This document shows positions 1 through 10,005 of a DNA stretch of 64,000 nt, in pieces. The DNA is taken from positions 81,852 to 145,851 of the forward strand of contig JAJDWX010000009.1 in assembly GCA_022825385.1 (NCBI GenBank), written 5' to 3'. How positions within the stretch are numbered: position 1 is the first letter of the stretch; every line of letters begins with the position of its first letter. The position numbers and the translations under genes are program-made. The DNA comes from Rhodothermales bacterium (GTDB lineage: Bacteria; Bacteroidota; Rhodothermia; Rhodothermales; VXPQ01). The notes below the pieces were generated by a model. The model was not told the DNA's origin. It was given only the letters and a program-made list of their open reading frames with translations, and did no database searches.

Positions 1-2163
1 CAGGAAGGCGCCGAGCGGCAGGCGCTCGAACGTTTTGCCCGCGATCTTATCGAACAGGCAAAGAAAGGCGGCATCGACCCCGTAATAGGCCGGGACGAAG
101 AAATTCGTCGCGTTCTGCAGATTCTTTCCCGCCGAACCAAAAACAACCCGGTGCTGGTCGGGGAACCCGGCGTAGGGAAAACAGCGATCGCGGAAGGGTT
201 GGCTATTCGCATCGTGCAGGGCGACGTGCCGGAAGGGCTCAAGGACAAACGGCTGGCGGCGCTTGACATGGGCGCGCTGATCGCGGGAGCCAAATACCGG
301 GGAGAATTCGAGGATCGCCTCAAGGCGGTTGTCAAGGAAGTGAGCGAATCGGATGGCCAGGTCATTCTTTTCATCGACGAAATTCATACGCTTGTGGGCG
401 CAGGCGCCGCCGAGGGCGCCATGGATGCGGCAAACATTCTGAAGCCCGCCCTTGCCCGCGGGGAACTGCGCGCTATCGGGGCGACCACGCTGGACGAATA
501 TCGGAAGCATTTCGAGAAGGACAAGGCGCTGGAACGGCGCTTTCAGATGGTGCTGGTGGCGGAGCCCTCCGTCGCCGACGCCATTTCCATTCTGCGGGGC
601 ATCAAGGACCGCTACGAAGTGCATCATGGCGTACGCATCCAGGACGCCGCCATCATTGCGGCGGCCGAACTCAGCCATCGGTACATCGCCGACCGGTTTC
701 TGCCCGACAAGGCGATCGATCTGATCGACGAATCGGCGGCTCGCCTGCGCATCGAAATCGATTCCATGCCGGAAGACCTGGACCAGATGGAACGGCAAAT
801 CCGCCAACTGGAAATCGAACGCGAAGCCGTGAAGCGAGACGGCGTGCAAGGCAAGCCCGAACAGGTCAACGAGAAGATCGCCCGGCTTGAGGAGGAGCGC
901 AACGAACTTCGGGCGCGCTGGGAACGGGAAAAGGACGTTATTCGGACGATTCGGGATACCCGGGAGCGTATGGACCAGCTCCGCATCCAGGCGGAAAACC
1001 TGGAGCGCGCGGGCGAGTATGGCCGCGTGGCGGAAATTCGCTACGGACAGATTCCGCAGGCCGACCGGAAAATCCGCGAAGCGCAAGCCCGCCTCGACGA
1101 AATCCAGACGCAGGGCGCGCTATTGAAGGAAGAGATCGGGCCGGAAGACATTGCCGAAATCGTATCCCGATGGACGGGCGTTCCCGTGGCGAAAATGCTT
1201 GCCGGGGAGCGGGAGAAACTGTTGCGGCTCGAAGAAGCGCTGGAACGCCGCGTGGTTGGACAGCCCGAAGCGCTCCAGGTTGTTTCCCATGCGGTGCGTC
1301 GGGGACGAACCGGACTTCAGGAGGCGTCTCGCCCGATCGGAAGTTTTATTTTCCTTGGCTCCACCGGGACGGGCAAGACCGAGCTGGCGAAAGCCCTTGC
1401 CGAGTTCCTGTTCAACGACGAGCATGCCATGGTGCGCATCGACATGAGCGAATACCAGGAGCGTCATGCGGTCAGTCGGCTCGTGGGCGCGCCGCCCGGG
1501 TATGTCGGATACGAAGAGGGGGGCCAATTGACCGAAGCGGTGCGCCGCCGTCCGTATTCCGTGATTCTTCTGGATGAAATAGAAAAGGCGCATCCCGAAG
1601 TGTTCAACGTGTTGCTGCAAGTGCTGGACGACGGGCGCCTGACCGACAACAAGGGGCGCGCCGCCGACTTCCGGAATACCATCGTCATCATGACGAGCAA
1701 CATGGGGTCCGAGGTCATCCGGGAAGGCATCGAAGCGGCCCGAACCTTCGACGACCAGGCCTTCGCGGACATGAAGGAAAAGATGGGCCTTCTGCTCAGG
1801 GAGCGGCTGCGACCGGAATTTCTGAACCGGATCGACGAAATGGTCCTGTTCCGTCCGCTTGGGCCAGAACAGATTCGCCGCATCGTGGATATACAGTATG
1901 CGCGGATCGAGGCGCTGGCCCGCCGAAACCAGAATCTTTCGCTTGCGTTGTCCAGTGCGGCGCGGGACTGGCTGGCCAAGCAGGGCTACGACCCGACGTT
2001 CGGGGCGCGCCCCCTCAAGCGCCTGCTGCAACAGGAAATCTCCAACAAACTTGCAGAAAAAATTCTGGCTGGTCGCATTGCGGACGGAGACCGCGTACAT
2101 ATCGACCTGGCTCCCGACGCCGCGGGATTGACCTTCGACGCGGCGGCTTCCGCGGCGGCATAA
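1..2163 (+). CDS. clpB: ATP-dependent chaperone ClpB (5' truncated by window edge)
   Basis: Hsp104/ClpB disaggregase, a cytoplasmic AAA+ hexamer that threads aggregated proteins through its pore together with DnaK. The frame is open from base 1, so about 150 N-terminal residues lie outside the window and 720 codons are visible. First nucleotide-binding domain: Walker A GEPGVGKT at codons 54-61, then Walker B ending FIDEIHTL. A charged coiled-coil middle domain rich in Glu/Arg follows; it distinguishes ClpB from ClpA and ClpC. Second domain: Walker A GSTGTGKT, Walker B ending [11 protein letters not shown] and sensor TSNMGS. No ClpP-binding loop was noticed. The acetyltransferase gene starts 12 bases after the stop. 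Confidence 0.97.
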   Translation, partial: QEGAERQALERFARDLIEQAKKGGIDPVIGRDEEIRRVLQILSRRTKNNPVLVGEPGVGKTAIAEGLAIRIVQGDVPEGLKDKRLAALDMGALIAGAKYRGEFEDRLKAVVKEVSESDGQVILFIDEIHTLVGAGAAEGAMDAANILKPALARGELRAIGATTLDEYRKHFEKDKALERRFQMVLVAEPSVADAISILRGIKDRYEVHHGVRIQDAAIIAAAELSHRYIADRFLPDKAIDLIDESAARLRIEIDSMPEDLDQMERQIRQLEIEREAVKRDGVQGKPEQVNEKIARLEEERNELRARWEREKDVIRTIRDTRERMDQLRIQAENLERAGEYGRVAEIRYGQIPQADRKIREAQARLDEIQTQGALLKEEIGPEDIAEIVSRWTGVPVAKMLAGEREKLLRLEEALERRVVGQPEALQVVSHAVRRGRTGLQEASRPIGSFIFLGSTGTGKTELAKALAEFLFNDEHAMVRIDMSEYQERHAVSRLVGAPPGYVGYEEGGQLTEAVRRRPYSVILLDEIEKAHPEVFNVLLQVLDDGRLTDNKGRAADFRNTIVIMTSNMGSEVIREGIEAARTFDDQAFADMKEKMGLLLRERLRPEFLNRIDEMVLFRPLGPEQIRRIVDIQYARIEALARRNQNLSLALSSAARDWLAKQGYDPTFGARPLKRLLQQEISNKLAEKILAGRIADGDRVHIDLAPDAAGLTFDAAASAAA

Positions 2164-2175
2164 AACATAATCCTT

Positions 2176-2694
2176 ATGAAAGCGCCTGCTTCCCGGACCT
2201 CGCTTCCGGGTTTTACCATCCGGCTTGCCGTCCGGGACGATGTCCCGCTCATTCACGCCCTCATTCGGGGCCTGGCCCGGTTCGAACGGCTTGAACACGA
2301 ATGCGTGGCGACGGAAGAAGCCCTGGAGAGCACCCTGTTCGGCGCCCGCGCCTACGCGGAAGCGCTGATCGGCGAATTCGAGGGCGCTCCGGTGGGGTTT
2401 GCGCTTTTCTTTCATAACTATTCCACCTTCCTGGCTCGGCCCGGCGTCTATCTCGAAGATATTTATGTGGAACCCGCCTGGCGCGGACGGGGCTTCGGGA
2501 CGGCGTTTCTGAAGCGGGTGGCCGAGCTCGCGGCGGCGCGGGGTTGCGGGCGCCTGGAGTGGTCCGTACTGGACTGGAACGAAAACGCGATCCGGCTTTA
2601 CGAACGGCTTGGCGCGAAGCCCATGGCCGAATGGACGACCATGCGCGTGACGGGGGAGGCGCTTGCCGCGCTGGCCAGCGGTTCGGACGTGTGA
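2176..2694 (+). CDS. GNAT-family N-acetyltransferase (SSAT-like)
   Basis: 172-residue single-domain Gcn5-related acetyltransferase, cytoplasmic, expected to transfer acetyl from acetyl-CoA to an amine. The acetyl-CoA loop RGRGFGTA is at residues 103-110, after the strand LEDIYVEP. The following segment, with NENAIRLYERLGAKP, is the usual GNAT C-terminal half. The final W-T-T-M-R-V-T-G pattern resembles spermidine/spermine acetyltransferase-type members, so a polyamine or diamine substrate is possible, but the substrate cannot be fixed from sequence. Starts 12 bases after clpB, probably cotranscribed. Confidence 0.85.
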   Translation: MKAPASRTSLPGFTIRLAVRDDVPLIHALIRGLARFERLEHECVATEEALESTLFGARAYAEALIGEFEGAPVGFALFFHNYSTFLARPGVYLEDIYVEPAWRGRGFGTAFLKRVAELAAARGCGRLEWSVLDWNENAIRLYERLGAKPMAEWTTMRVTGEALAALASGSDV

Positions 2695-2843
2695 GGCTAC
2701 GCTGATTACGTCTGCAAAGACAGGTGCGCGCCGTCTGCTTTTCCCGTCGCGTTCCTGTCCGTATTTTTTCTGCAAAATAAATTCATAAGCGTTACCTTTC
2801 CGGGTAGCGTAGCCCTGTCCTGCCCACAGATCCCCAAAAAGCC

Positions 2844-4193
2844 ATGACGTCCAGAAACAGACGCGATTTTTTGAAAACCAGCGCGCTCCTTGCCGGAGGG
2901 CTTGCCCTGCCAGCCATTGTTCCAGCGTCTGCGCTTGGGCGCGGCGGCCGCACGGCCCCCAGCGACCGCATTACGCTTGGGTTCATTGGCACGGGCAATA
3001 TGGGGACGGGCCACCTGCGGCAGTTTCTGGAGAAAGAGCAGGTGCATATTGCAGGGGTCTGCGACGTAAACCGGGCGAGTTACGGTTACTGGAACGGCGC
3101 CTACGCGGGCAGGGAACCCGCCCGGCACCTGGTGAATTTCCGCCGCGGCAAGGAGATGCACTCCGGGAAAGCCTCTCCCTGCGAGGGGTACGAAGACTTT
3201 CGGGAGTTGCTGGCCCGCGACGATATCGATGCGGTCGTGATTTCTACGCCGGATCACTGGCACGCCATTCCGGTGATTGCCGCTGCGCGCGCCGGGAAGC
3301 ATATTTACTGCGAGAAACCGCTTTCGCTTACCGTTCGGGAAGGGCGGGCCATGAGCGATGCGGTCAAGGAGGCGGGCGTGGTTTTCCAGACCGGGAGCCA
3401 GCAGCGCTCCGGCGAAGGGTTTCGCCATGCCTGCGAACTGGTTTTGAACGGGCGGATCGGTACGCTGCGCACCGTGCGGTGCGGCCTTCCGTCGGGCCAT
3501 CCGGATTTTGGCGAAACCGCCGACCGAAAAGAACCCGAACCCGTGCCCGAAGGCTTCAATTACGATTTCTGGCTGGGTCCCGCGCCCGAAGCGGAATACA
3601 GCCCGGCCCGGTGTCACGTCAATTTCCGCTGGATTCTGGATTACTCGGGCGGGCAGGTGACGGATTGGGGCGGGCACCATCCCGACATTGCGCAGTGGGG
3701 CATGGGCGTGGCCCGGACCGGTCCGATAGCCATTCGCAACGCTCGGGGCGTTTTCCCGGAGAACGATTTATGGAATGCGGCTACGGAGTTTTATTTCGAA
3801 GCGGAATACGCCAACGGAGTGACCATGGTCGTCACCAGCGACGAACAGCGAGGCGTCCGCTTCGAAGGCGACGACGGATGGATATTCGTCTCTCGCGGCG
3901 GCCACGAGACATCCGACCCTGCTATCTGGAGCACCATCCTGAGCGATCAGGATACTCGCCTGTATCGCAGCGACGATCATCGCCAGGACTTTCTCGATAG
4001 CGTCGTGGCCGGCACGGAACCGGTTGCGCCGGTCGAGGAGGCGCACCGTTCTATCACCGTGGCGCACCTTGGCAACATCGCCATGCAGCTGGGCCGCGAC
4101 CTGAGGTGGGATCCGGATCGGGAAATGGTCCTCGACGACGCTTCGGCCAACGAGATGCTCGGACGGCCCATGCGGGAGCCCTGGTCGCTCTGA
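2844..4193 (+). CDS. Tat-exported Gfo/Idh/MocA family oxidoreductase
   Basis: 449-residue NAD(P)-dependent sugar dehydrogenase-like protein. The N-terminus has a twin-arginine signal (R6-R7-D-F-L-K, then a hydrophobic stretch to about residue 30), so it should be exported folded with its cofactor. The Rossmann nucleotide-binding loop GFIGTGNMG is at residues 46-54, followed by the family motifs STPDHWHA and CEKPLSL. Such proteins are common beside sulfatases and glycoside hydrolases in polysaccharide-degrading Bacteroidota and Planctomycetes; a second one lies near a sulfatase at 14.9-16.2 kb. The substrate is unknown. The start is the ATG that gives a complete Tat signal. Confidence 0.9.
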   Translation: MTSRNRRDFLKTSALLAGGLALPAIVPASALGRGGRTAPSDRITLGFIGTGNMGTGHLRQFLEKEQVHIAGVCDVNRASYGYWNGAYAGREPARHLVNFRRGKEMHSGKASPCEGYEDFRELLARDDIDAVVISTPDHWHAIPVIAAARAGKHIYCEKPLSLTVREGRAMSDAVKEAGVVFQTGSQQRSGEGFRHACELVLNGRIGTLRTVRCGLPSGHPDFGETADRKEPEPVPEGFNYDFWLGPAPEAEYSPARCHVNFRWILDYSGGQVTDWGGHHPDIAQWGMGVARTGPIAIRNARGVFPENDLWNAATEFYFEAEYANGVTMVVTSDEQRGVRFEGDDGWIFVSRGGHETSDPAIWSTILSDQDTRLYRSDDHRQDFLDSVVAGTEPVAPVEEAHRSITVAHLGNIAMQLGRDLRWDPDREMVLDDASANEMLGRPMREPWSL

Positions 4194-4216
4194 CGCCCAA
4201 AGTAGCCAATAAATAA

Positions 4217-4268
4217 AGAGGAGGGCCAGGCATGTCGGGGCTCCAGTCCGTATGCAAGGCCCTCCTCT
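4217..4268 (-). terminator. Long hairpin with T-rich 3' tail on the minus strand
   Basis: Perfect 11-bp inverted repeat AGAGGAGGGCC (4217-4227) and GGCCCTCCTCT (4258-4268), continued inside by GCAT (4230-4233) and ATGC (4252-4255). Read on the minus strand, the stem is followed by TTTATTTATT, as for an intrinsic terminator; on the plus strand no T-tract follows. It would end a transcript coming from the smc upstream region on the minus strand. It could instead be part of a structured RNA. No SRP, RNase P or tmRNA signature was found in it. Confidence 0.4.
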
Positions 4269-4467
4269 GTGGCACACACCGTCGGCGGAGGTAGAACCGA
4301 AGGGCGTGTTTTTCGCGCTTCCCGCTGCATTGCGCAGGCGGGGCGCACGTCGTTTCATTGAGCAAATTTCCTGCCGTTTCCGTACGGGCCTGCGCGCCGC
4401 TTGCGTAGTGGCTTACGGGAATTCATTGCGCAGGTTACGCTCGCCGCATATTTTGTTGCACAAAAAT

Positions 4468-4575
4468 TCAACAGGATTCGCTGACGAAGCATGCGCTGAT
4501 CCAGTCCGCAAGGCGCAGCGGCTGTGCGCTGGCCCCGGTGTGCAATAACGGATTATGCGGGCGTACGCCGCGCAT
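4468..4575 (-). CDS. Possible small ORF (35 aa) with strong ribosome binding site
   Basis: In the 604-base gap between the oxidoreductase and smc, the minus strand carries ATG at 4575 preceded by AAGGAGGAG five bases upstream (4579-4587). That is an unusually perfect Shine-Dalgarno for this genome, where most genes have none. It encodes 35 residues beginning MRGVRPHNPL and ending VSESC. An AT-rich stretch near 4640-4680 upstream could be a promoter, and the hairpin with T-rich tail at 4217-4268 could end the transcript. No homology recognised. It may be a real small protein, a leader peptide or chance. Apart from this ORF and the hairpin I see nothing else in the gap. Confidence 0.25.
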   Translation of the reverse strand: MRGVRPHNPLLHTGASAQPLRLADWISACFVSESC

Positions 4576-4797
4576 TTTCTCCTCCTTGCCAGGGAAGCGC
4601 AACATATTTTTCCACAATTCGGCAGAAAGAACAAATAGTGCTTGCATAACGGCTTTATATGATTTTTATTATATATTCCTTCCACAGGCTTGCGCAGGCG
4701 TCGGACGGGCGAAGCCCTTCGCCGGCAGACGCCCGCCGCGTACGCTCGTTCTTGCCCGCGTTTTTTCCGATTCGTCCTTGCAGATGGCGTTGCCGCT

Positions 4798-7700
4798 ATG
4801 TATCTGAGCAAACTCGAATTGCATGGCTTCAAAAGTTTTGCGGATCGCACGGCGCTGCGATTCGATGCGGGCATTACGGCTATCGTAGGTCCTAACGGAT
4901 GCGGCAAGTCGAATATTGTGGACGCCGTGCGCTGGGCGATCGGCGAGCAACGCACGCGCGTCCTCCGCTCCGAAAAGATGGAGAACGTCATTTTCAGCGG
5001 CGCAGCGAAGCGCAAGCCGCTGGGCATGTCCGAAGTGCTCCTGACCATCGAGAACAACCGGAATATTCTTCCTTCCCGGTACGACGAAGTGCAATTGGGG
5101 CGTCGCCTCTACCGGTCTGGCGATTCCGAGTACGCCATGAATGGCGTAACATGCCGCCTGCGCGACATTATGGACCTGTTCATGGATACCGGGATGGGCG
5201 CCGGGGCGTATTCGGTCATCGAACTCAAGATGATCGACGAGATTCTGTCCGAAAACACCGACGACCGGCGGCGGTTGTTCGAGGAAGCGGCGGGCGTTAC
5301 GAAATACAAGGTGCGTCGGCGGCAAACGTTGGGAAGACTGAAGGCGACCCGGGCAGACCTGGAACGCATCCGGGACCTTACGGACGAAATCGCCAAGCAG
5401 GTTCGCAGCTTGAAGCGGCAAGCCGGGCAAGCCGAACGCTACAAGCAGGCCCGGAGCCGCCTGCGTACGCTTGAACTGGCCATCGCCGCCGCCGAGTATA
5501 TTCGCCTCGCAGCAGAGCAGGACCTGCTTGCCAATGAAACATCTGGCCTGAGCGAGGAAACGACGCAGGCGACGCAGCAGGAAACCGAGCAGGCCGAGGC
5601 GTTGACTGCGCTTCGGGAGCAAGCACTTGATTGCGAGAAGCGCCTGGAGGCCGCCCGCGCCGATCTGTACGCGCATATCGACAAGCGGCGCGAACTGGAA
5701 ACCGAGCAACGGCTTTCGGAAGGACAACTGGAGTCTGCCCGCGGCGAACGGCAACGCATGCAGGAAGAGCGGGAAACCGCTGCGCTGCGCCGCACCGACA
5801 TGACGCAGGAAATCGCCGAGGTGGAAAAGGCCTTGAAGGAAGCCGAACCCGCTATGTACGAGGCGGAAAGGCGGCTGGCCGCCGCGGAGCGCGAACGGGA
5901 CGTCCGGGGCGCCGCCCGCGATGAAAAGCAACAGGTCGTGCTGCATCTGCGGGAAGAGGAACGCGCATGCGAAGAGGGGCATGTCGCGCAACGCCGTCAA
6001 CTCGACAAGATCGTTGGCCAGCGCGATCTTATGCAGAAGAATGCGGCAGACATGGAAACGGAACGTCGCGAGGCAGCGGCATTGCTTGCCGACCTGCGTA
6101 CGCTTGCGGCGGATAAAGAAACCCTGAAGGCCGCCGCTGCGACCGCTGTCGAAGAGGCCCGCCTTGCTTTCGAACAGGCCGCGCAGGAAGAGGCCCGCAT
6201 CCGGGCGCGTCTTGACGAGGCGCTTGATCGATTGCACCAACTGGAACGGGAGCAGGAAGCGCTTGTCGCGTCGGTCCGGTTGCTGGAGAGCCTGCTTGCG
6301 TCCTGCGAAGATTGCGCCGGGGCGGTGCAGTACCTGGCCGCCTCGGAATGGGCCCGCGGGCGCCTGGTCACCGTGGCCGACCTTTTTGCCTGCGAGGATG
6401 CGGATCGCGTAGCGCTGGCCGCTGCGCTGGGGGCTTTTGCAGACTGCATTGTGGTTCCTTCCGACCGCGAGGCCCGGGCGGCCATCGCACAATTGCGCGA
6501 GAGCGGGCAGGGGCGAGCCACCTTCGTCGTACTGGATCGGATACCGGAGACGATACCGACTGGCAGCCCCCGCTCCGAAGCGCCTTTGTCGCTTGCGGCC
6601 GCCGTGCGCATTGCAGACCAGCATATGGATCCGGACCCATGCGCTCGCCTGGCCCGGTTGCTCCTAAGCGATGCGTATGTGGTCGATACGCTTGACGAAG
6701 CGGAGCGACAGGCAGCGCAAGCGGCCCCGGGCGCGCGATTTTTTGCGCGCACCGGCGAATGGGTCGATGCGCAAGGGGTTTTGCATGCGGGCAGCGAGGA
6801 GGAAGGGGATACGGCGGTTCTCGGACGGCTTGAGCGGCGGAATCAGCTGGAAACCGCGCGGCGCCGCTTGCAGGCTATCGAAAGCGATATCCAGGCCGCG
6901 GAAGCGACCATCGCCGCGCACCGCGACGAAATGGCTGCTGTTTGCGCCGAATCCTTGCGCGAGCGGTTTGGCGAAGCCGAACGAAATCTGTCCAACGTAG
7001 CGCAGGAAGCCGCGCAGGTTGCCTTCAATCTGGAAGCAGCCGAACGCCGCCTCGAAGCGCTTTCGAAAAAACTCGAAGAGACGCAGGGCTTTCTCGAAAG
7101 GGCGGATTCCGAGAGCCGCCTCCTGGACCAGGAGATTTCCGGGTCTGTCGAAGCGCTGGAGGACCTACGGACCCGCCTCGACGAAGCGGAAACAGCCTTG
7201 CAGGCCGCCGAAGCCGAAAGCCGCGTGGCGGCGGGGGTATGCAGCGAGGCCGGGCTTGAGGCGCTCAAGGCGCGCAATCGCTGCGAGAATTTGCAGCGGG
7301 ACCTGGATCGCGCGCGCGGGCGGTTGCAGGATCTGGATGCCCGCGCGGAAGCGCGCGAACGCCGCATCGCCGAACTCGACCGGAAGATGCAGCAAGCCCA
7401 GGATCGGTTGGACAACCTGACTGCCGATTGGCCCGCCTTGCAAGCAAGGCAAGCGGACCTGCAAGAAGCGGCGAACCGTCTGGACGCGGCGTTGCAGTCT
7501 CTCCGGAAGGAGGCGTCGGTCCTTGAAAATGCCTTGCAAGGATTGCGGGATCGCCGCGAACAACTGGTGCAACAGGAGCATACGCGCGCGCTGCGGCTCA
7601 CCGAAATCCGAACCCGGATGGAGGCGCTGGTCGAGCAGGTCGCCGAAGATTTTTCCGTTTCGCTTCCCGAAGCCGTGGTGGAAGCATCCATTCCGTCGCC

Positions 7701-8400
7701 AGAAGACTTTGAGGAAGAAGCGGCCCGCGAGGAAGCCAGTGCGCTGCGTCAGCGTTTGCGCGTCATGGGGAGCGTCAACGAGTTGGCGCTGGAGCACTGG
7801 GAGGAAGAAACGAAGCGGCTCGAATTCCTGATGCAGCAACAGCAAGACCTCGAAACCGCCGAAAAAACGCTGCTCGAAACGATCGACGAAATCAATGCGA
7901 CGGCTTCGGCCCGGTTCATGGAAACGTTCGAGGAGATTCGGCGGCATTTCCGGGAAACGTTTCAGGATTTGTTCGGAGAAGAAGCGGTGGCCGATCTGAC
8001 GCTGGAAGACCCGTCGCAGCCGCTCGAAACGGCCATCCGCATCAAAGCCCGCCCTGGCGGCAAGACCTCGTCGAGCACGTCGCTGCTTTCCGGAGGCGAG
8101 AAAGCGCTTACGGCCATTGCGCTATTGTTTGGCATCTATCTGGTGAAGCCAAGCCCCTTCTGTATTCTCGACGAGGTAGACGCTCCGCTCGACGACAAGA
8201 ACGTGCGCCGCTTTATGCGCATGATCCGCCGGTTTGCAGAACACACGCAATTCCTTCTCGTTACACACAACAAGTTGACGATGGAGGCGGCGGACCGGTT
8301 GTATGGCGTCACCATGCAAGAACCCGGCGTTTCCCGTATCGTAGGCGTACAATTCGACGAAGCGGTTCAGATCGTCGAACGCGCGTCCCGGGCGGCGTAG
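4798..8400 (+). CDS. smc: Chromosome segregation protein SMC
   Basis: 1200-residue condensin ATPase that organises and segregates the chromosome with ScpA and ScpB. The ATG at 4798 places the canonical beginning MYLSKLELHGFKSF at the N-terminus; further upstream codons in the frame give unrelated sequence. Walker A GPNGCGKS is at residues 31-38. Two long Glu/Arg/Ala-rich coiled-coil arms flank a hinge near residues 510-650. The C-terminal head has signature LLSGGEKAL and Walker B FCILDEVDAPLDD. Length and architecture are those of full-length SMC. It is preceded by a 604-base gap and followed by a DMT transporter. Confidence 0.97.
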   Translation: MYLSKLELHGFKSFADRTALRFDAGITAIVGPNGCGKSNIVDAVRWAIGEQRTRVLRSEKMENVIFSGAAKRKPLGMSEVLLTIENNRNILPSRYDEVQLGRRLYRSGDSEYAMNGVTCRLRDIMDLFMDTGMGAGAYSVIELKMIDEILSENTDDRRRLFEEAAGVTKYKVRRRQTLGRLKATRADLERIRDLTDEIAKQVRSLKRQAGQAERYKQARSRLRTLELAIAAAEYIRLAAEQDLLANETSGLSEETTQATQQETEQAEALTALREQALDCEKRLEAARADLYAHIDKRRELETEQRLSEGQLESARGERQRMQEERETAALRRTDMTQEIAEVEKALKEAEPAMYEAERRLAAAERERDVRGAARDEKQQVVLHLREEERACEEGHVAQRRQLDKIVGQRDLMQKNAADMETERREAAALLADLRTLAADKETLKAAAATAVEEARLAFEQAAQEEARIRARLDEALDRLHQLEREQEALVASVRLLESLLASCEDCAGAVQYLAASEWARGRLVTVADLFACEDADRVALAAALGAFADCIVVPSDREARAAIAQLRESGQGRATFVVLDRIPETIPTGSPRSEAPLSLAAAVRIADQHMDPDPCARLARLLLSDAYVVDTLDEAERQAAQAAPGARFFARTGEWVDAQGVLHAGSEEEGDTAVLGRLERRNQLETARRRLQAIESDIQAAEATIAAHRDEMAAVCAESLRERFGEAERNLSNVAQEAAQVAFNLEAAERRLEALSKKLEETQGFLERADSESRLLDQEISGSVEALEDLRTRLDEAETALQAAEAESRVAAGVCSEAGLEALKARNRCENLQRDLDRARGRLQDLDARAEARERRIAELDRKMQQAQDRLDNLTADWPALQARQADLQEAANRLDAALQSLRKEASVLENALQGLRDRREQLVQQEHTRALRLTEIRTRMEALVEQVAEDFSVSLPEAVVEASIPSPEDFEEEAAREEASALRQRLRVMGSVNELALEHWEEETKRLEFLMQQQQDLETAEKTLLETIDEINATASARFMETFEEIRRHFRETFQDLFGEEAVADLTLEDPSQPLETAIRIKARPGGKTSSSTSLLSGGEKALTAIALLFGIYLVKPSPFCILDEVDAPLDDKNVRRFMRMIRRFAEHTQFLLVTHNKLTMEAADRLYGVTMQEPGVSRIVGVQFDEAVQIVERASRAA

Positions 8401-8490
8401 CGATTCTGCCGACGCGCCGCGCCGGCGGGCCGCTTTCGCCATTCGGGCCGCTGTCTCATTTGGCGGAGCGATTTGCAAGCGGCATTTCCC

Positions 8491-9525
8491 ATGAATCCGG
8501 ACGCACACAGGCAACCTGACCTCGACGGAAGCGAGGAGGCCGCATGGCCGCACCATGTCCTGTTGCTGATTTTCGTTGCGCTGTGGGGCGGGAATTTCGT
8601 GCTTGCCGAAGTAGCCTTGCGCGAAATGTCTCCCATCGGATTTTCCGTTTCCCGGTTTCTGCTTGGGGGCATGGCCATGATCGCCATGTTGTATTGCCAG
8701 CTCTTTTTCGGGAGCGGCAGGGCGGCGGGCGCCCGCCTCTTTCCCCGGATCGATAAAAAAGACTGGCCGCGCTTGCTCCTCGTGGCCGTGCTGGGCGCCA
8801 CGCTTGCTCCCTGGTTGGGTATCGAGGGACTGGGGCTTACCCATGGGGCCCGCGCTTCCTTGTGGCTGGCGCTGGGGCCGGTGCTCAGCTGGGCGCTGGG
8901 ATATATGCTGGGCACGGAACGCATCGGTCGTTTCGGATACGTTGGCGTCGTATTGGCGGCGCTGGGCACGTTTATCCTTGCTTTCGACGGTTTTCGTCCC
9001 GGCACGGGCTATTGGCTTGGCGACCTGCTGCTGGCGCTGGCGTTGCTTATGGCAGTCGCCGAATTGCATTTCATCAAACCCCTTGCGGCCCGATACGGGG
9101 CTACGGCCATGGTGGCGGCCCGCACCGCTATCGGAGGCATGTTCTACCTGCTTATCGCCTTGCCCGCGCTTGTGCGCGAATCCTGGCTGGATTTGGGCGC
9201 CTGGACCTGGATAGCCATTATTTTCGGTGGAGCAGTCGGCGTGGGCATCGGCCAGTGGGCCAAGGTGCGCGCCCTGAGGAAGCTGGGACCGACCCGCGTG
9301 GTGCTCTACGGCAACCTTGTTCCGCTTGCCGCCCTCGCGCTTGCCTGGGCAACCATCCGAACGCAACCGTCCCCGCTGGAGATTCTGTCCGGGTTGTTCA
9401 TCGTTTTTGGCGCCATCTGTATTCAGGCGCTGGATGTGCGTTCCCGAAACGGGAATGACAAGACAGGCGGGGGACGGACCGCTAATTTCCTCAACAGCGT
9501 GGCGATGCGGTCCGGCGACGCCTGA
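8491..9525 (+). CDS. EamA/DMT superfamily transporter
   Basis: 344-residue inner-membrane protein with about ten hydrophobic helices in two repeated EamA halves. The first begins LLLIFVALWGGNF and the second follows LGDLLLALALLMAVAE. The family covers exporters of amino acids and other small metabolites; the substrate is not predictable. The ATG at 8491 was chosen over the in-frame TTG at 8473, which would only add six residues. Convergent with the small gene at 9589-9981. Confidence 0.85.
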   Translation: MNPDAHRQPDLDGSEEAAWPHHVLLLIFVALWGGNFVLAEVALREMSPIGFSVSRFLLGGMAMIAMLYCQLFFGSGRAAGARLFPRIDKKDWPRLLLVAVLGATLAPWLGIEGLGLTHGARASLWLALGPVLSWALGYMLGTERIGRFGYVGVVLAALGTFILAFDGFRPGTGYWLGDLLLALALLMAVAELHFIKPLAARYGATAMVAARTAIGGMFYLLIALPALVRESWLDLGAWTWIAIIFGGAVGVGIGQWAKVRALRKLGPTRVVLYGNLVPLAALALAWATIRTQPSPLEILSGLFIVFGAICIQALDVRSRNGNDKTGGGRTANFLNSVAMRSGDA

Positions 9526-9588
9526 GGGATACGCTGGGCGAAACCACTGCGCCCGCCGCGTCGCTTTCGCCCCTGAGCGCTACGCGAA

Positions 9589-9981
9589 TCAGGAGGCGTC
9601 CGGCATCCTCACGACGAGTTCGTCCGGCAAATCGTTGCGTTGCGCTTCCGGGTTGACGAGCGGGCCGGTCAGCGGCATATGGAACCCTGCGAGGAAGGGC
9701 GCCATCGTCGAAAAGAAGAATTCCTGCTGGAACTCGTAAAAATCCGCGTCGAATCCGGCGTATTCTCCCGTGTGCCCTTCCACGTCCAGGTAAAGTACGC
9801 GCGGCCAATCGGGAAAATCTTCCTGCGCTTTTTTCAGGTATTGGAACACGGCGGCGGCCGCCTGCTCGAATGCGTCCTCCGCGCGCACCGTATGGCGGAT
9901 GGCGACCGTATTGTCAAACTGCATCCAGACCCCGTCGTCGTCCGGCTTGCTGTAGGCGGGGATAAAAGGAGGTTCCGACAT
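9589..9981 (-). CDS. Conserved hypothetical protein downstream of uvrA
   Basis: 130-residue acidic soluble protein, no signal peptide or membrane segment. Not recognised. It starts 24 bases after the uvrA stop on the same strand, so probably shares the uvrA transcript. Aromatic and acidic residues are abundant (FYEFQQEFFFS, DWPRVLYLDVEGH), and an Ala/Gln-rich helix around residues 35-52 resembles a small alpha/beta fold. No catalytic motif is evident. Confidence 0.6.
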   Translation of the reverse strand: MSEPPFIPAYSKPDDDGVWMQFDNTVAIRHTVRAEDAFEQAAAAVFQYLKKAQEDFPDWPRVLYLDVEGHTGEYAGFDADFYEFQQEFFFSTMAPFLAGFHMPLTGPLVNPEAQRNDLPDELVVRMPDAS

Positions 9982-10005
9982 GGCCGCGAAAAACGGGTAT
10001 GGCGC

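Noticed and set aside
8122..9366. Long minus-strand frame opposite the smc end and the DMT transporter gene
   Set aside because: Arg/Gln/His-rich composition with no motif, fully opposite two well-supported genes; a high-GC shadow.
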